Shown: piece after piece, positions 33,621 to 43,271 of the stretch
How the letters are laid out: the number at the start of each line of letters is the position of its first letter
Numbering within the stretch: the first letter of the stretch is position 1
Origin: Oscillospiraceae bacterium
GTDB taxonomy: Bacteria > Bacillota > Clostridia > Oscillospirales > Ruminococcaceae
DNA: 64,000 bases
Direction: 5' to 3'
Assembly (NCBI GenBank): GCA_017460955.1
Contig: JAFTZY010000070.1
Span: 1-64,000 of the forward strand
Translations under genes and position numbers: made by a program
Notes under the pieces: generated by a model
Database searches by the model: none
Seen by the model: only the letters and a program-made list of their open reading frames with translations
What the model was told of the DNA's origin: nothing

Positions 33621-36236
33621 TTACTCAGAAACCGGGAGTGTTACCAGGTCAACGAGGGACTTCATGATGTTGATCGCATCAGCAAATGCCATTACGCCAT
33701 TCTGATCAACGTCAGCATTCTTGATGCCCTGCTTGGTCAGTGTGAAGGAACCGAGCTGATCCTTGTTTACGGTGATAACATCGATGATGTCGCAGTCGCC
33801 GTCAACGTCAGCGTCGCCCCACAGGGTAACCTTCAGATCATCCTCAACATCGGTCGGAGTCAGCTCCGGATACAGCTCTGCCATGGTACCCAGTGCCATC
33901 ATGATGTCACCGGCATGCCAGAATCTGTGGTAGGTCAGCTCAACCTTCGCAACTTCCTTGAAGCCTGCGATCTCCTGAGCGCCCTGCGTGCTGGATGCGG
34001 ACTTGTCGCCGGACCAGCTTGCACCGTTTGCAACGTCCTTCTCATATGCTGCCTGGAGCTCCTTGACCTTAGCGATGCACTCGTCAGAGGTCTTGGCACC
34101 AGCGCACTTGCTGGCATCGAGATACTGAGAACGCAGGCTCAGGAAGGTAGCACCGGTCTTGATCTGGTCGCCGCTGGGCATACCAATATGCGTGCTTGCA
34201 TTGTAGTAGCTCTCCGGAACAACGACCGTCTGGGAGAACATACGGCACATGGACTGGTTGTGGTCCACTCTGGTCAGACCGATATCGTCACGGGCAATGT
34301 TCCACTCACGGTCGAGCAGCTGCTGTGCCAGATACAGAGAAGCCTTCGGCAGCTCGGTATCACCGGTGGAGGAATATGCAGTGCCTGCATTCTCCTGGGT
34401 CACAGCATCCATGCCGTCAACAGCCTTGAAGGTAGCGCCTACGCCGAAGGTCTTGCCCTCGATGTCGGAAGCCTCTACGCCCTTGGCCTTTGCATAGTAG
34501 ATCAGGGTGTTAGCCAGGGAGGATACGCAGCCCAGGTCAGTGTTGCCGTAGCCGGTGATGGTAGCCGTCAGGCCGCTGTTGGAGGTAGCGGAGCCATTCC
34601 AGTCATCGGGCTGGCCGGACCAGTTCAGGTTGGACGGGATGTAGTAATCGCCGTTGGTGGTCAGAACGGTGTTGTTTACGAACCAAGCGGTCCACTTGTC
34701 AAGGATCTGCTCAAGAGCCTTCTCCATAGACATACCGCCTGCGGTGATGCCCAGATCGCCCTTGTCATTGGTCTTTACCCAGTAGTACAGCTCTGCCAGA
34801 CGCTGAACTGCCCATACCTGGTTACCGATCCAGTGGTTGGAGCCCGGGTCAGCATATACAGGATGCTCAACATACATCATACCGTTGAACGTGGAAACGC
34901 CGGACGGATATGCCTTGTAACGACCCTGATAGGAGTTGGTCGCACCACCGGCGATCGGACCGTTGCTCGACTGCAGCCACAGATAGAATTCCATCTGTCT
35001 CTGGAGAGAAGCCTTGTAGTCAGCCGTTGCGCCGTCGGACAGCATTGCGCTGTTCAGGTCGGAATCCTCGAGCAGGCCGTAAGCTGCCAGCGGGTTCTGA
35101 TAGAACTCATGTGCATGAGAGCAGCCGATCTGCCATGCCCAGTCGGAATTCATGGAGCCGCCCCAGGAGGTGTACCAGTTCATCAGGTAGTGCTTGGAGC
35201 CCTCCAGGCCGCCGTCATACTGGTTCCAGTTGCTCCACTTGCCGTCATCGGTGCTGACAGCGATGGTACGATAGTACTTATCATACATGTTGTTACGCAG
35301 CTGGTCACCCATCTTACCGGCGAGCTTAGTAACACTTGCATCGCCAACGCCGCGCTTGTTGGCCTCGTATACGCCCTGCAGGGCACGGTCCTCAGCGTCA
35401 GGTGCATTGGTGTATGCATACTGCTTGGCTACAGTTGTCTCGGTGTTGAAGAGCTGGCCCTTGAAGCCTCTCTGGGAGTCGCCCCACTTGAGCTCCTCAA
35501 TACACGGGAACGGTACAGTCTCCCAGCAGGACTCCTGCTCACCGCGCTGGAAGGTGTTGATGAAGGTGAAGCTCGTGCCGGAGCCGAAGCCGTACCAGTT
35601 GTCAACGTCACCCAGCCAGTGCATCAGGTACAGACCTGTGTCACTGCCATACTTGGACTTGAAAATGGACTGCAGCGGGTTGGTTGCTGTCTTGCTGCTG
35701 TCGCTGCCGTACTCTTCCAGGAACTTGGTCAGATCCTCGCCGCCCTCGTTTGCATAGGAGGCGCTGAGGTTGCAGGACCAGTAGCCGGGCTGTACGGTCG
35801 GGATCATGTTCTCCATGACCTTCCAGGCATCCGTCAGGTCGCCGTTGTTGGTAACGGTCTTGCCGTTGGAGGTGACCAGACCCTTGGTACCCAGGGAGTC
35901 TCTCTGTGCTGCGACCCATACCAGGTAGGACATAGCCTCGGACGTGGTCTCATGACCGTAGTCAGGAGCCTCGATGATGGCCTCCTCCACTGCATGGTAC
36001 GGAATGCCGAAATCGCCGGCAGCGCCGTTCTTGCTCATGTAGCCGTTTGTGATACCGTTTGTCATAACGTCATCGTACAGGGACAGGAATCTCTCAGCAT
36101 AGGTCTTGTCGCCGAAAGCCTCGTCCTTTTTACGGTTGCCTGCTGCGGAAGCAGACATGGTTGCTGCCATCGCATTGGTGACCATTGCAGCGGTCAGGAT
36201 GGATGCGATCACAGCCTTGCTCTTCTTCAGAAGCAT
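33621..36236 (-). CDS. Glycoside hydrolase family 48 cellulase with dockerin
   Basis: An 871-residue secreted enzyme: signal peptide (1 to about 32, ending ASAAG), GH48 catalytic domain (about 38-720), and a C-terminal dockerin (about 805-871, loops DVDGDCDIIDVI and DVDQNGVMAFADA). EAPDYGHETTSEA holds the expected catalytic acid, Glu96. GH48 processive exocellulases are typically the main enzyme of bacterial cellulosomes and release cellobiose from cellulose ends. I start at 36236, after GAGGGGAAATTACA, where the signal peptide begins. Codon choice is strongly biased and uniform, as in highly expressed genes. It is monocistronic under a consensus promoter. Confidence 0.97.
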   Translation of the reverse strand: MLLKKSKAVIASILTAAMVTNAMAATMSASAAGNRKKDEAFGDKTYAERFLSLYDDVMTNGITNGYMSKNGAAGDFGIPYHAVEEAIIEAPDYGHETTSEAMSYLVWVAAQRDSLGTKGLVTSNGKTVTNNGDLTDAWKVMENMIPTVQPGYWSCNLSASYANEGGEDLTKFLEEYGSDSSKTATNPLQSIFKSKYGSDTGLYLMHWLGDVDNWYGFGSGTSFTFINTFQRGEQESCWETVPFPCIEELKWGDSQRGFKGQLFNTETTVAKQYAYTNAPDAEDRALQGVYEANKRGVGDASVTKLAGKMGDQLRNNMYDKYYRTIAVSTDDGKWSNWNQYDGGLEGSKHYLMNWYTSWGGSMNSDWAWQIGCSHAHEFYQNPLAAYGLLEDSDLNSAMLSDGATADYKASLQRQMEFYLWLQSSNGPIAGGATNSYQGRYKAYPSGVSTFNGMMYVEHPVYADPGSNHWIGNQVWAVQRLAELYYWVKTNDKGDLGITAGGMSMEKALEQILDKWTAWFVNNTVLTTNGDYYIPSNLNWSGQPDDWNGSATSNSGLTATITGYGNTDLGCVSSLANTLIYYAKAKGVEASDIEGKTFGVGATFKAVDGMDAVTQENAGTAYSSTGDTELPKASLYLAQQLLDREWNIARDDIGLTRVDHNQSMCRMFSQTVVVPESYYNASTHIGMPSGDQIKTGATFLSLRSQYLDASKCAGAKTSDECIAKVKELQAAYEKDVANGASWSGDKSASSTQGAQEIAGFKEVAKVELTYHRFWHAGDIMMALGTMAELYPELTPTDVEDDLKVTLWGDADVDGDCDIIDVITVNKDQLGSFTLTKQGIKNADVDQNGVMAFADAINIMKSLVDLVTLPVSE

Positions 36237-36385
36237 TGTAATTTCCCCTCTCGTTTTGATTTTTTCGGTTTTCACCGGTTGTGCAGGGGCTCTCCCTGCA
36301 ATGCGTGTTACGTTTGAAAAGCCTCGTCCGGACTCCCCGCCCTTCAGTGCCAAGGCGCAGAATCCCCCGATACTTTCATAGATTT
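36237..36385 (-). other. Structured 5' leader of the GH48 transcript
   Basis: From the promoter at 36386-36414 to the ATG is about 145 bases of untranslated leader. It holds a stem GCAGGG/CCCTGC with a short loop near 36285-36301. Long leaders can stabilise abundant transcripts. No known riboswitch pattern was recognised. Confidence 0.55.
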
Positions 36386-36414
36386 ATTATAGCCCGTATT
36401 CATTTTCTTGTCAA
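36386..36414 (-). promoter_or_regulatory. Consensus promoter of the GH48 gene
   Basis: Minus strand TTGACA (36409-36414) and TATAAT (36386-36391) with a 17-base spacer: both boxes match the sigma-A consensus exactly. Confidence 0.9.
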
Positions 36415-36740
36415 GGCTTTACCGAAAATCTGAAACAGTTTTTCCATTTTTTCGTCACGATCCACAGACTTTGTATCTCAGATTTGGTCATTTTGACGAA
36501 GCTTTTCATCCGGATCCCGCCCTGTCAACACCGTCTTTTCACGATTTCCACAAGAAACTTTTCACATTTTCAAGGATTGCGCTGCATTTTATCACATACT
36601 CTTCACACTGCCGTGCTACCCTGTCACTGGTGCTTTGTGCGATACGGGCAGATTTCTGCACAGTGGGAGTCCCCCCGGACGGGGGTAAATGTTCGTCACT
36701 TTGCCGGAAATTAAATATTTGTACACAGTTTATTTTTATT
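36415..36740. other. Intergenic region between divergent genes, no gene seen
   Basis: About 325 bases, richer in A and T than the neighbouring genes. It has a GC hairpin CCCCC/GGGGG near 36671-36685 but no credible coding frame. It could hold regulator sites for GH48 or for the ABC operon; none could be named. Confidence 0.6.
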
Positions 36741-36769
36741 TTGTTCATTATGTTATGGCATAATATAAT
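36741..36769 (+). promoter_or_regulatory. Promoter of the ABC transporter operon
   Basis: TTGTTC (36741-36746) and TATAAT (36764-36769) with a 17-base spacer. A GC-rich stem (GCCCC/GGGGC, about 36780-36796) follows in the leader. Confidence 0.72.
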
Positions 36770-36837
36770 AATGTGTATGCCCCGGGCGAGGGGCCGGGAC
36801 ATGCAGCATCATCTGCAAGAGGAAAGGAAGGCTAATT

Positions 36838-37869
36838 ATGGTCGAGATCAAGCATCTGACCCGGTACTACGGCAAGACTGCTGCGGTACGGGGGATCGAT
36901 TTTGAGATACGGGACAACGAGATCCTGGGTTTCTTAGGGCCCAACGGTGCCGGCAAGTCCACCACCATGAATATGATCGCCGGGTACCTGCCCTCCACGG
37001 ACGGCACGGTCATCGTGGACGGCTTTGACATCACCGAGCAGGCGGCCGAGGCCAAGCGGCGCATCGGCTATCTGCCGGAGATCCCGCCGGTCTATCCGGA
37101 TATGCGGGTCGAGGAGTACTTAAAGTTTGTCGCCGGCATCAAGGGCATCCCTGCAAAGGAGCGCCGCGCCCAGGTGGAGAGCGCCATGGAACGCCTGCGC
37201 ATCACGGACATGCGCCGCCGGCTCATCCGCAATCTGTCGAAGGGCTACAAGCAGCGTGTCGGCTTTGCGCAGGCACTGCTGGGGGATCCGAAGGTCCTCA
37301 TCCTGGACGAGCCGACCGTGGGTCTTGACCCTACGCAGGTCATGGAGGTGCGCCAGCTCATCCGTGAGCTCGGACGCGACCGCTCCGTGATCTTCTCCTC
37401 CCACATCTTGGCGGAGATCAGTGCGGTCTGTGAGCGCGTGGTCATCATCAACAAGGGCAAGATCCGGGCGGTGGACACCATCGAGCACCTCGAGAGCAGC
37501 ATGTCCGCAAGCACCGTGCTCAACCTCACCTGTGAGGCAGGAAAGGACAAGGTGCTCAGGCTCCTGTCGGATATCCGGGGCGTTGTGAAGGTGAGCGATG
37601 TCCGGGAAGGCGAGGGGCGTGTGAGCTGCAAGGTCGAGCTTGCCGAGGAGAAGGTGCGCAGCGAGATCATGAGCGTGCTGCTGCGCAACGAATGTAATAT
37701 TTCTGAGATGTCCATGGACAAGCTCAGCCTTGAGGAGGTCTTTGCGAAGATCACGGCGCAGTCCGATGCGCCAGGCGGCTTGCAGGATCTGCTCGACGAG
37801 ACCCCGGAGGTGCCGGAGGAGGCACCTGCGGACGAGGCGGCAGGATCCAACGGAAAGGAGGGGGCATAA
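36838..37869 (+). CDS. ABC transporter ATP-binding protein (GldA-like)
   Basis: A 343-residue ATPase. Walker A GPNGAGKSTTMN near residue 39, signature LSKGYKQRVG near 135 and Walker B VLILDEPTVG near 158 are intact. A C-terminal extension (about 230-343) is acidic and Ala/Glu-rich at the end. It forms one unit with the next three genes, a set resembling the GldA-GldF-GldG group. In Firmicutes these systems have no clear substrate; gliding is not implied. Confidence 0.93.
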   Translation: MVEIKHLTRYYGKTAAVRGIDFEIRDNEILGFLGPNGAGKSTTMNMIAGYLPSTDGTVIVDGFDITEQAAEAKRRIGYLPEIPPVYPDMRVEEYLKFVAGIKGIPAKERRAQVESAMERLRITDMRRRLIRNLSKGYKQRVGFAQALLGDPKVLILDEPTVGLDPTQVMEVRQLIRELGRDRSVIFSSHILAEISAVCERVVIINKGKIRAVDTIEHLESSMSASTVLNLTCEAGKDKVLRLLSDIRGVVKVSDVREGEGRVSCKVELAEEKVRSEIMSVLLRNECNISEMSMDKLSLEEVFAKITAQSDAPGGLQDLLDETPEVPEEAPADEAAGSNGKEGA

Positions 37870-37870
37870 G

Positions 37871-38602
37871 ATGTTTTCACTGTATAAAAAGGAATTGCAG
37901 TCCTTCTTCTTCTCGCCCTTTGCCTATGTCCTGACGGCGCTGTTCATGTTCATCTTTGCCGTCAGCTTCATCATCCCGATCGGCGGGATGGACTCGAACG
38001 AGCTGAAATTCTCCTTCCCGAACATCTTCTACAACAATTTCTTCTACTTCATCTTCATCATCCCGATCCTGACCATGCGCTCCTTTGCGGACGAGCGCCG
38101 CAGCGGCACGGAGGTGCTGCTGCTGTCGAGCCCGCTGAGCGTGACCAAGATCGTGCTGGCCAAATTTCTTGCCATTGCCACGGTCTTTCTCTTCATGATG
38201 GTCTGCTCGCTGTTCTTCCCCCTGGTGGCCATGACCAAGGGCACGATCATGTGGTCATCGCTGATCTGCGCCTATCTGGGCTTTCTGCTGTGGGGCCTTG
38301 CATGCATCTCCGTGGGCATGCTCCTCTCGGCCTTTACGGAATATCCGATCATCGCCGCCATTCTCGGTGAGATCGTGATGGAGGGCCTGCTCTTTGTGGA
38401 CCGCTTTGCGGGCACAGCCCTGGTGGCTGCCAATCCCAAGCTCAATTCCGTCATCACATGGTTTTCCATGCAGCGCCGGTTCGTCTACTTCTCCCAGGGC
38501 ATGTTCCGCCTGGAGGATCTGATCTTCTTCCTGAGCGTCACGGCCGTCGTGCTGTGCTGGAACATCATCGTCATCGAAAAACGGCGCTGGAGCCGGGGTT
38601 AA
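37871..38602 (+). CDS. ABC transporter permease (GldF-like)
   Basis: A 243-residue membrane protein with six hydrophobic helices, an ABC-2-type permease. It begins MFSLYKKELQSFFFSPFAYV, the usual start for this family. The ATG follows the ATPase stop by one base, and GGAAAGGAGGGG supplies the ribosome site. It pairs with the ATPase to form the transporter core. Confidence 0.9.
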   Translation: MFSLYKKELQSFFFSPFAYVLTALFMFIFAVSFIIPIGGMDSNELKFSFPNIFYNNFFYFIFIIPILTMRSFADERRSGTEVLLLSSPLSVTKIVLAKFLAIATVFLFMMVCSLFFPLVAMTKGTIMWSSLICAYLGFLLWGLACISVGMLLSAFTEYPIIAAILGEIVMEGLLFVDRFAGTALVAANPKLNSVITWFSMQRRFVYFSQGMFRLEDLIFFLSVTAVVLCWNIIVIEKRRWSRG

Positions 38603-38617
38603 GGAGGTAGCACAGGC

Positions 38618-40129
38618 ATGGAACAGGTTCGCACCAAAACAAAAAACCGTAAATTTACCGCCTATGCGGCCGTCCTGGCGGCACTGGCACTGGCCATTGC
38701 CATCCCGGTCAATCTGCTGGCAAGCCGCCTGAACGTGGTCTGGGATATGACGCCGGCGGGCATGTACCGGCTGACGGATACCACCAAGGCCTACCTCGAG
38801 AGCATGGACAAGGACGTGGATTTCTACTTCCTGTGTGACATGGATCTCCTGAGCACGGACACGGACAGCATGGCGCTGTACTACGCGCTGAAGCAGTACG
38901 CCGAGTATGAGCACATCAACTTCATCGACTTCGACCCGGATGCCGATCCGGAGCTGGTCGATCAGATCAATCCCGACGACCGCTTTGAGCTCACCATGGG
39001 TGACATGGTCTTTATCTGCGGCGACAACATCCGCCATCTCGATTCGAGCATGATGTACCGCTATGTGGTCAACGATGACGACGAGGGCAATTCCATCCTC
39101 GATTCTGCCTACTTCTCCGGTGAGAATTACATCACCGGCGCCATCCGCTCCGTAGCCACCGGCAAGCAGGCAACGATCTATTTCCTGACCGGCCACGGCG
39201 AAAAGACGCTTGCCAATGACTATCAGCGGTTCCATACAAATCTCTACAATTATAACTACCGCGCCCTTGAGCTCAATCTGGCCACGGTGGATACCGTCCC
39301 GGAGGATGCCTCCATCCTCATCGACTGCGCGCCCCGGACCGACCTGACAAATGACGAAGCACGCCTTGTGGACAGCTTCCTCGATGCGGGCGGCAATGTG
39401 ATGTTCCTGATGTCCCCGAACGATGCCAAGCTCCAGTACACCAACATTGATGCCATTCTCGAGAAATTCGGCATCATTATGGACTACGACCGCGTGGCAG
39501 AGACGGACACCTCCCTCTTTGTCAGCGGCGATCCCTACACCTTTCAGGTGGAGCTCCCCGAAGCGGAGGGCAGTGTGGATCTGACGAAGGATCTCATCAC
39601 GATGCTCAACAGCGGCTACTTTGCCTTCATGAGTGAAACACGCAGCTTCTACCGGACGCAGACCACTGCCGACTCCACGCTCGAGGTCGGCTCCCTGATC
39701 CGGACGCGGGGCACGGAGGATGCGCTGGGCAATTACGTTTACAGCGCTGTCGGTGAGCCCTACGGCGGCACGGATGAAATGGCGCAGAAGATCACGGGCA
39801 TGCCCCTGGATCTGGCCATGTACTCCACCAGCGGCGCCCGGAACAATGCCAAGGTCTTTGTCATGGGCAATGCCGAGTTCATCGATGACGCGAACGTGGC
39901 ACAGGACTACATGATCATTCCTGTCTACCTCATGCTGTCCGCGATCTCATGGATGTACGACAGCAGTGAGGACCTGAACATGGGCATTGACGACAAGGAG
40001 CGCGACTACGACGCGATCCGGCTCAATTCCGAGCGTGAGGCCAACATGCTGGCCATCCTCTTCGGCGTCGTGCCGCTGTGCGTGGGCCTGATCGGTGCGG
40101 GCGTATGGATCAGGAGGAGGTACTCATGA
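38618..40129 (+). CDS. GldG-like ABC accessory protein
   Basis: A 503-residue protein with one N-terminal (about 15-35) and one C-terminal (about 478-497) membrane helix and a large external domain between them. A central block (ATIYFLTGHGEKTL, then ILIDCAPRTDLTNDEARLVDSFLDAGGNVMFL shortened here) resembles the GldG/IFT52-like GATase fold found beside ABC-2 permeases. It probably works with the permease in moving or sensing an envelope substrate. It starts 15 bases after the permease stop, with AAGGAGG. Confidence 0.85.
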   Translation: MEQVRTKTKNRKFTAYAAVLAALALAIAIPVNLLASRLNVVWDMTPAGMYRLTDTTKAYLESMDKDVDFYFLCDMDLLSTDTDSMALYYALKQYAEYEHINFIDFDPDADPELVDQINPDDRFELTMGDMVFICGDNIRHLDSSMMYRYVVNDDDEGNSILDSAYFSGENYITGAIRSVATGKQATIYFLTGHGEKTLANDYQRFHTNLYNYNYRALELNLATVDTVPEDASILIDCAPRTDLTNDEARLVDSFLDAGGNVMFLMSPNDAKLQYTNIDAILEKFGIIMDYDRVAETDTSLFVSGDPYTFQVELPEAEGSVDLTKDLITMLNSGYFAFMSETRSFYRTQTTADSTLEVGSLIRTRGTEDALGNYVYSAVGEPYGGTDEMAQKITGMPLDLAMYSTSGARNNAKVFVMGNAEFIDDANVAQDYMIIPVYLMLSAISWMYDSSEDLNMGIDDKERDYDAIRLNSEREANMLAILFGVVPLCVGLIGAGVWIRRRYS

Positions 40130-41529
40130 GCTCCAGAAAAATGCGCATTGCTGTCATTGTAATGGTCATCCTGCTCATTGCCGGGATCGGGGGCTACTTC
40201 CTCATCGACCGCGCCATGACGGCCAAGGAACAGGAGGCTGCCGAGGAGGCCGCCTCCCTCAAGCTGATGAGCTTTGACTCGGACACCATCACCCGTGTGG
40301 ACTACACCATTCCCGAGGGCTATTTCCGGATGGAGAACACGGCCGGTCAGTGGGAGCTGGTCGAGACGGATTATCCGCACAGCTTCACGCTCAACACGGA
40401 CTTCCTCATCACCAGCGTGATCTACATGAGCGATCTTGAGGCAGTCAAGAAGATCGACGCCGATCCCGATGCACTCGACAAATACGGGCTCGCCGATCCG
40501 ATCGTCCTCACCTGCACGGGTGCCGGCGGCAGCTACACGCTCAACATCGGCAAGCTCTCATCCACCAAGGAATACTACTACGTCCAGCTCCCCGGGGATC
40601 AAACCGTGTACGGCATCGACACCGAGTACGGCGACGTGCTCAGCGGCGGCACCTCCTATCTCAAGAGCGCCTACATGATCGATTCCTACGATGTGGACAT
40701 CGACAGCGTGCTCCTTGAGCGCCGCGGCGATACGGTGTTTTCGCTCGAGAAGCGGGATTACAACTGGCAGATGCTCGCGCCCCTGCACGAGGCCTCCGTG
40801 AACAACGCCAGTGTCAGCACCATGCTGACTGCACTGACCCGCGTGGAGGTGGAGCGCTTTGTGACCGAGACGGAGGATCCCGCCGAGCTTGCGCAGTACG
40901 GCCTGGACAAGCCCGCCTTCCGGCTGAGCGTCCATGACACACTGGACAAGACCACCGTCATCGAGGTCGCCGAGTACAAGGAGGGGGACACCGAGGTCTA
41001 CATCTACTTCCCGTCCAACGGACAGGTCGCCACACTGACCGCCTCCGCAGCCGCCTTTGTGCAGGCGCCGACCGCCTCGGTGCTCATCGAGGAGATCCTG
41101 CCCATCAGCATGGAGGACACGGCCGAGCTGCAAGCGAAGGTGGACGACATCGCGTACACCATCAGCATCGACCATGCGGCACTGTCCTACAGCTTCAACG
41201 ATACGCCGATCGACACGGGCAATTCCACGATCATGAGCAACCTCCAGTACCTCTTTCAGGCATCCTCCCAGATCGCCTTTGAGGACATGGAGCTGGACGC
41301 TGCGCCCGAAACATCGGAGGAGGCTCCCGTCTCCTTCCGCTATGGACTTAGCGACGGCACCGTCCGGACACTGGCGCTGTACCCGAAGGATGACGTGACC
41401 TACTACGCCTTCGTGGACGGCACCTACACCGGCATGACCGTGCGCCGCCGCGCACTGAGCGGTGACACCGGTGTGCTGCACTTCTACGAAAAGCTGACCG
41501 ATGCGATCGAGGAAGCCGCCGGAGCATAA
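40126..41529 (+). CDS. DUF4340-type membrane-anchored protein
   Basis: A 467-residue protein with an N-terminal helix (about residues 7-26) and a repeated external domain: LDKYGLADP near 125 and LAQYGLDKPAF near 265 mark two DUF4340-like units. Such proteins close GldA/F/G-type operons in many gut bacteria. Function is unknown. The ATG at 40126 overlaps the previous stop as ATGA, so the four genes are tightly coupled. Confidence 0.85.
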   Translation: MSSRKMRIAVIVMVILLIAGIGGYFLIDRAMTAKEQEAAEEAASLKLMSFDSDTITRVDYTIPEGYFRMENTAGQWELVETDYPHSFTLNTDFLITSVIYMSDLEAVKKIDADPDALDKYGLADPIVLTCTGAGGSYTLNIGKLSSTKEYYYVQLPGDQTVYGIDTEYGDVLSGGTSYLKSAYMIDSYDVDIDSVLLERRGDTVFSLEKRDYNWQMLAPLHEASVNNASVSTMLTALTRVEVERFVTETEDPAELAQYGLDKPAFRLSVHDTLDKTTVIEVAEYKEGDTEVYIYFPSNGQVATLTASAAAFVQAPTASVLIEEILPISMEDTAELQAKVDDIAYTISIDHAALSYSFNDTPIDTGNSTIMSNLQYLFQASSQIAFEDMELDAAPETSEEAPVSFRYGLSDGTVRTLALYPKDDVTYYAFVDGTYTGMTVRRRALSGDTGVLHFYEKLTDAIEEAAGA

Positions 41530-41545
41530 ACACACAGAACCACAA

Positions 41546-41583
41546 GGATCCCCCTGCCAGCTGTGGCAGGGGGATCCTCTTAT
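41546..41583. terminator. Terminator shared by the ABC operon and LRR3
   Basis: A 14-bp perfect stem GGATCCCCCTGCCA/TGGCAGGGGGATCC (41546-41559 and 41564-41577), four-base loop, then T-rich sequence on the plus strand. It sits between two convergent genes. Confidence 0.85.
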
Positions 41584-41589
41584 TTGGTA

Positions 41590-43149
41590 TCATGTGGCAG
41601 GATGCAGGAATGCCTCCATCGGTGTGTCCGCCGGGATGCGGGTGGCACCCACGGCTGCCGAATACCGCAGGATGCAGCTGGCATCCACGGCATTGACGTG
41701 CGAATCCTCGTTGACGTCCGCTGCGATCCACTCGTCCGTGTCAAGGCCGGACGTCCGCTTCGCGCCGATGCGGGCCGCCGCCACAAGCACGCGGGCGGCA
41801 TCGTTGGCATTCACCCTGCCGCTCCCGTCCGGGTCACCCAAGGGGAAGAGGCGGAAATAGCGCTTTTGCATCTCCATTGTCTGTGCGTATGCCTCCGCCG
41901 GTGTCCCCTCCAGGCATTCGATCAGGAAGTCATGGTTCACCGTCGTGTTCACAAGGTACGCATACTGTCCCGTGGCCAGGAGCTGTGCCTTGCAGCCCAG
42001 GGCATTCTCTCCGAAGGTCAGCTCCCGCGCACAGATCCGCGCCCCCGTGAGGTTGTCACAGTTGAGGAACGCCCCCTTCTCCAGGCGCTGCATATGCCGG
42101 GGAAGGGTCAGCTCCGTCAGGCCCGTGCAGCCGGAGAAGGCATCCTCCCCGATGACCTCCAGGCCCTCGGGAAGCTCGAGCTCCGTCAGACCCGTACAGT
42201 CCAGAAATGCCTTGCTGCCGATGACACGCAGACTCTCCGGGAAGGTCACCTGTGTGATGTCGCTGCGTTCGAGGAACACCCTGCTGCTGATCTGCCAAAC
42301 GCCCTCCGGGATCTCCACGCTGCTCTCCGTCAGGTCCGTCCCCAGGAGGATGCCGCTGATGATCAGATAATCCGACTCCTCCTTGCGGGCATTGAACCAC
42401 TTGGTATCGGTGAACGCATTCTCACCGATCTCCGTGAGCGTATCCGGCACGCGGAACTCCTCAATGATGCGGTAGCGGTAGAAAGCCTCCTTGGCGATCA
42501 TCGTCACCCCGTCCGGGATGTACACCGAGGTCACCATATAGCCGTCCGATCCGAACACCTGCTCGGCGATCCCCCAGATCCCGTCGGGGAGCACGATCTC
42601 CACGGGGTCAATGCCGGGATTCTCGGGACTGACGACTGCTGCCGCGGCATCCGCTAAGATCCCGTCCACGATCACGAACGGATCCTCCTCCCGCCGTGCC
42701 GCCAGCCACGGGGTATCCGTGAACACATTACGGCCGATGTATTGCAGATCCTCCGGCAGACGGATATCCGCAAGGGAAGTGCAGTCGTTGAATAGATTGC
42801 TCTCGAGCCGCTCCACGCCCTCCGGGACCGTGATCTCCGTCAGGCTCTGGCAGTGCCAGAAGGCACCGGCCCCGATGCGCTCGATGCTGTCCGGGAGCGT
42901 GATGCTCGAAGCCGCACTGCGCATGAAGGCAGTGTTGGCGATCTGTGTGACGGGCAGTCCCTCTATCGTCTCCGGGATGTCCAATGCCGCAAGGCTCGTG
43001 TCACATCCCGTGATGGTCACCTCGTTCTCCGTGACCTCATACGTCAGGCCCTCTGCCCCGGTGTCCTCCCCCAGTGCCGGCAGGGGCAGCATGGTCCATG
43101 CCAGTCCGAGGGCTGCCGCAAATGCGGCGGCTCTTCCTGTGTGTTTCAT
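41590..43149 (-). CDS. Secreted BspA-type LRR protein with dockerin (LRR3)
   Basis: A 519-residue protein: signal peptide (1 to about 27), BspA-type repeats (about 60-400) with two long units carrying W-x-ARREE/ARKEE, and a C-terminal dockerin (about 436-519). The dockerin loops are DGSGRVNANDAARVL and NEDSHVNAVDASCIL, so it belongs to the same dockerin group as the cysteine protease and not to that of LRR1 or LRR2. The tail after the second loop (about 20 residues) is longer than in the others. It is probably attached to a scaffoldin; the ligand is unknown. Confidence 0.9.
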   Translation of the reverse strand: MKHTGRAAAFAAALGLAWTMLPLPALGEDTGAEGLTYEVTENEVTITGCDTSLAALDIPETIEGLPVTQIANTAFMRSAASSITLPDSIERIGAGAFWHCQSLTEITVPEGVERLESNLFNDCTSLADIRLPEDLQYIGRNVFTDTPWLAARREEDPFVIVDGILADAAAAVVSPENPGIDPVEIVLPDGIWGIAEQVFGSDGYMVTSVYIPDGVTMIAKEAFYRYRIIEEFRVPDTLTEIGENAFTDTKWFNARKEESDYLIISGILLGTDLTESSVEIPEGVWQISSRVFLERSDITQVTFPESLRVIGSKAFLDCTGLTELELPEGLEVIGEDAFSGCTGLTELTLPRHMQRLEKGAFLNCDNLTGARICARELTFGENALGCKAQLLATGQYAYLVNTTVNHDFLIECLEGTPAEAYAQTMEMQKRYFRLFPLGDPDGSGRVNANDAARVLVAAARIGAKRTSGLDTDEWIAADVNEDSHVNAVDASCILRYSAAVGATRIPADTPMEAFLHPAT

Positions 43150-43217
43150 GTGGGTATCCTTCCTCTCATTGATTTTTCCTACATTCCGCCTGCGCAGTGG
43201 CAGAACGTATTGTTGCC

Positions 43218-43246
43218 ATTATAACAGATTGTCTGCATGATTGCAA
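43218..43246 (-). promoter_or_regulatory. Promoter of LRR3
   Basis: Minus strand TTGCAA (43241-43246) and TATAAT (43218-43223) with a 17-base spacer. Unlike LRR1 and LRR2 it is not set in a hairpin. Confidence 0.8.
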
Positions 43247-43271
43247 GGGGATGCTGTAAAAAGTCAGCCGC

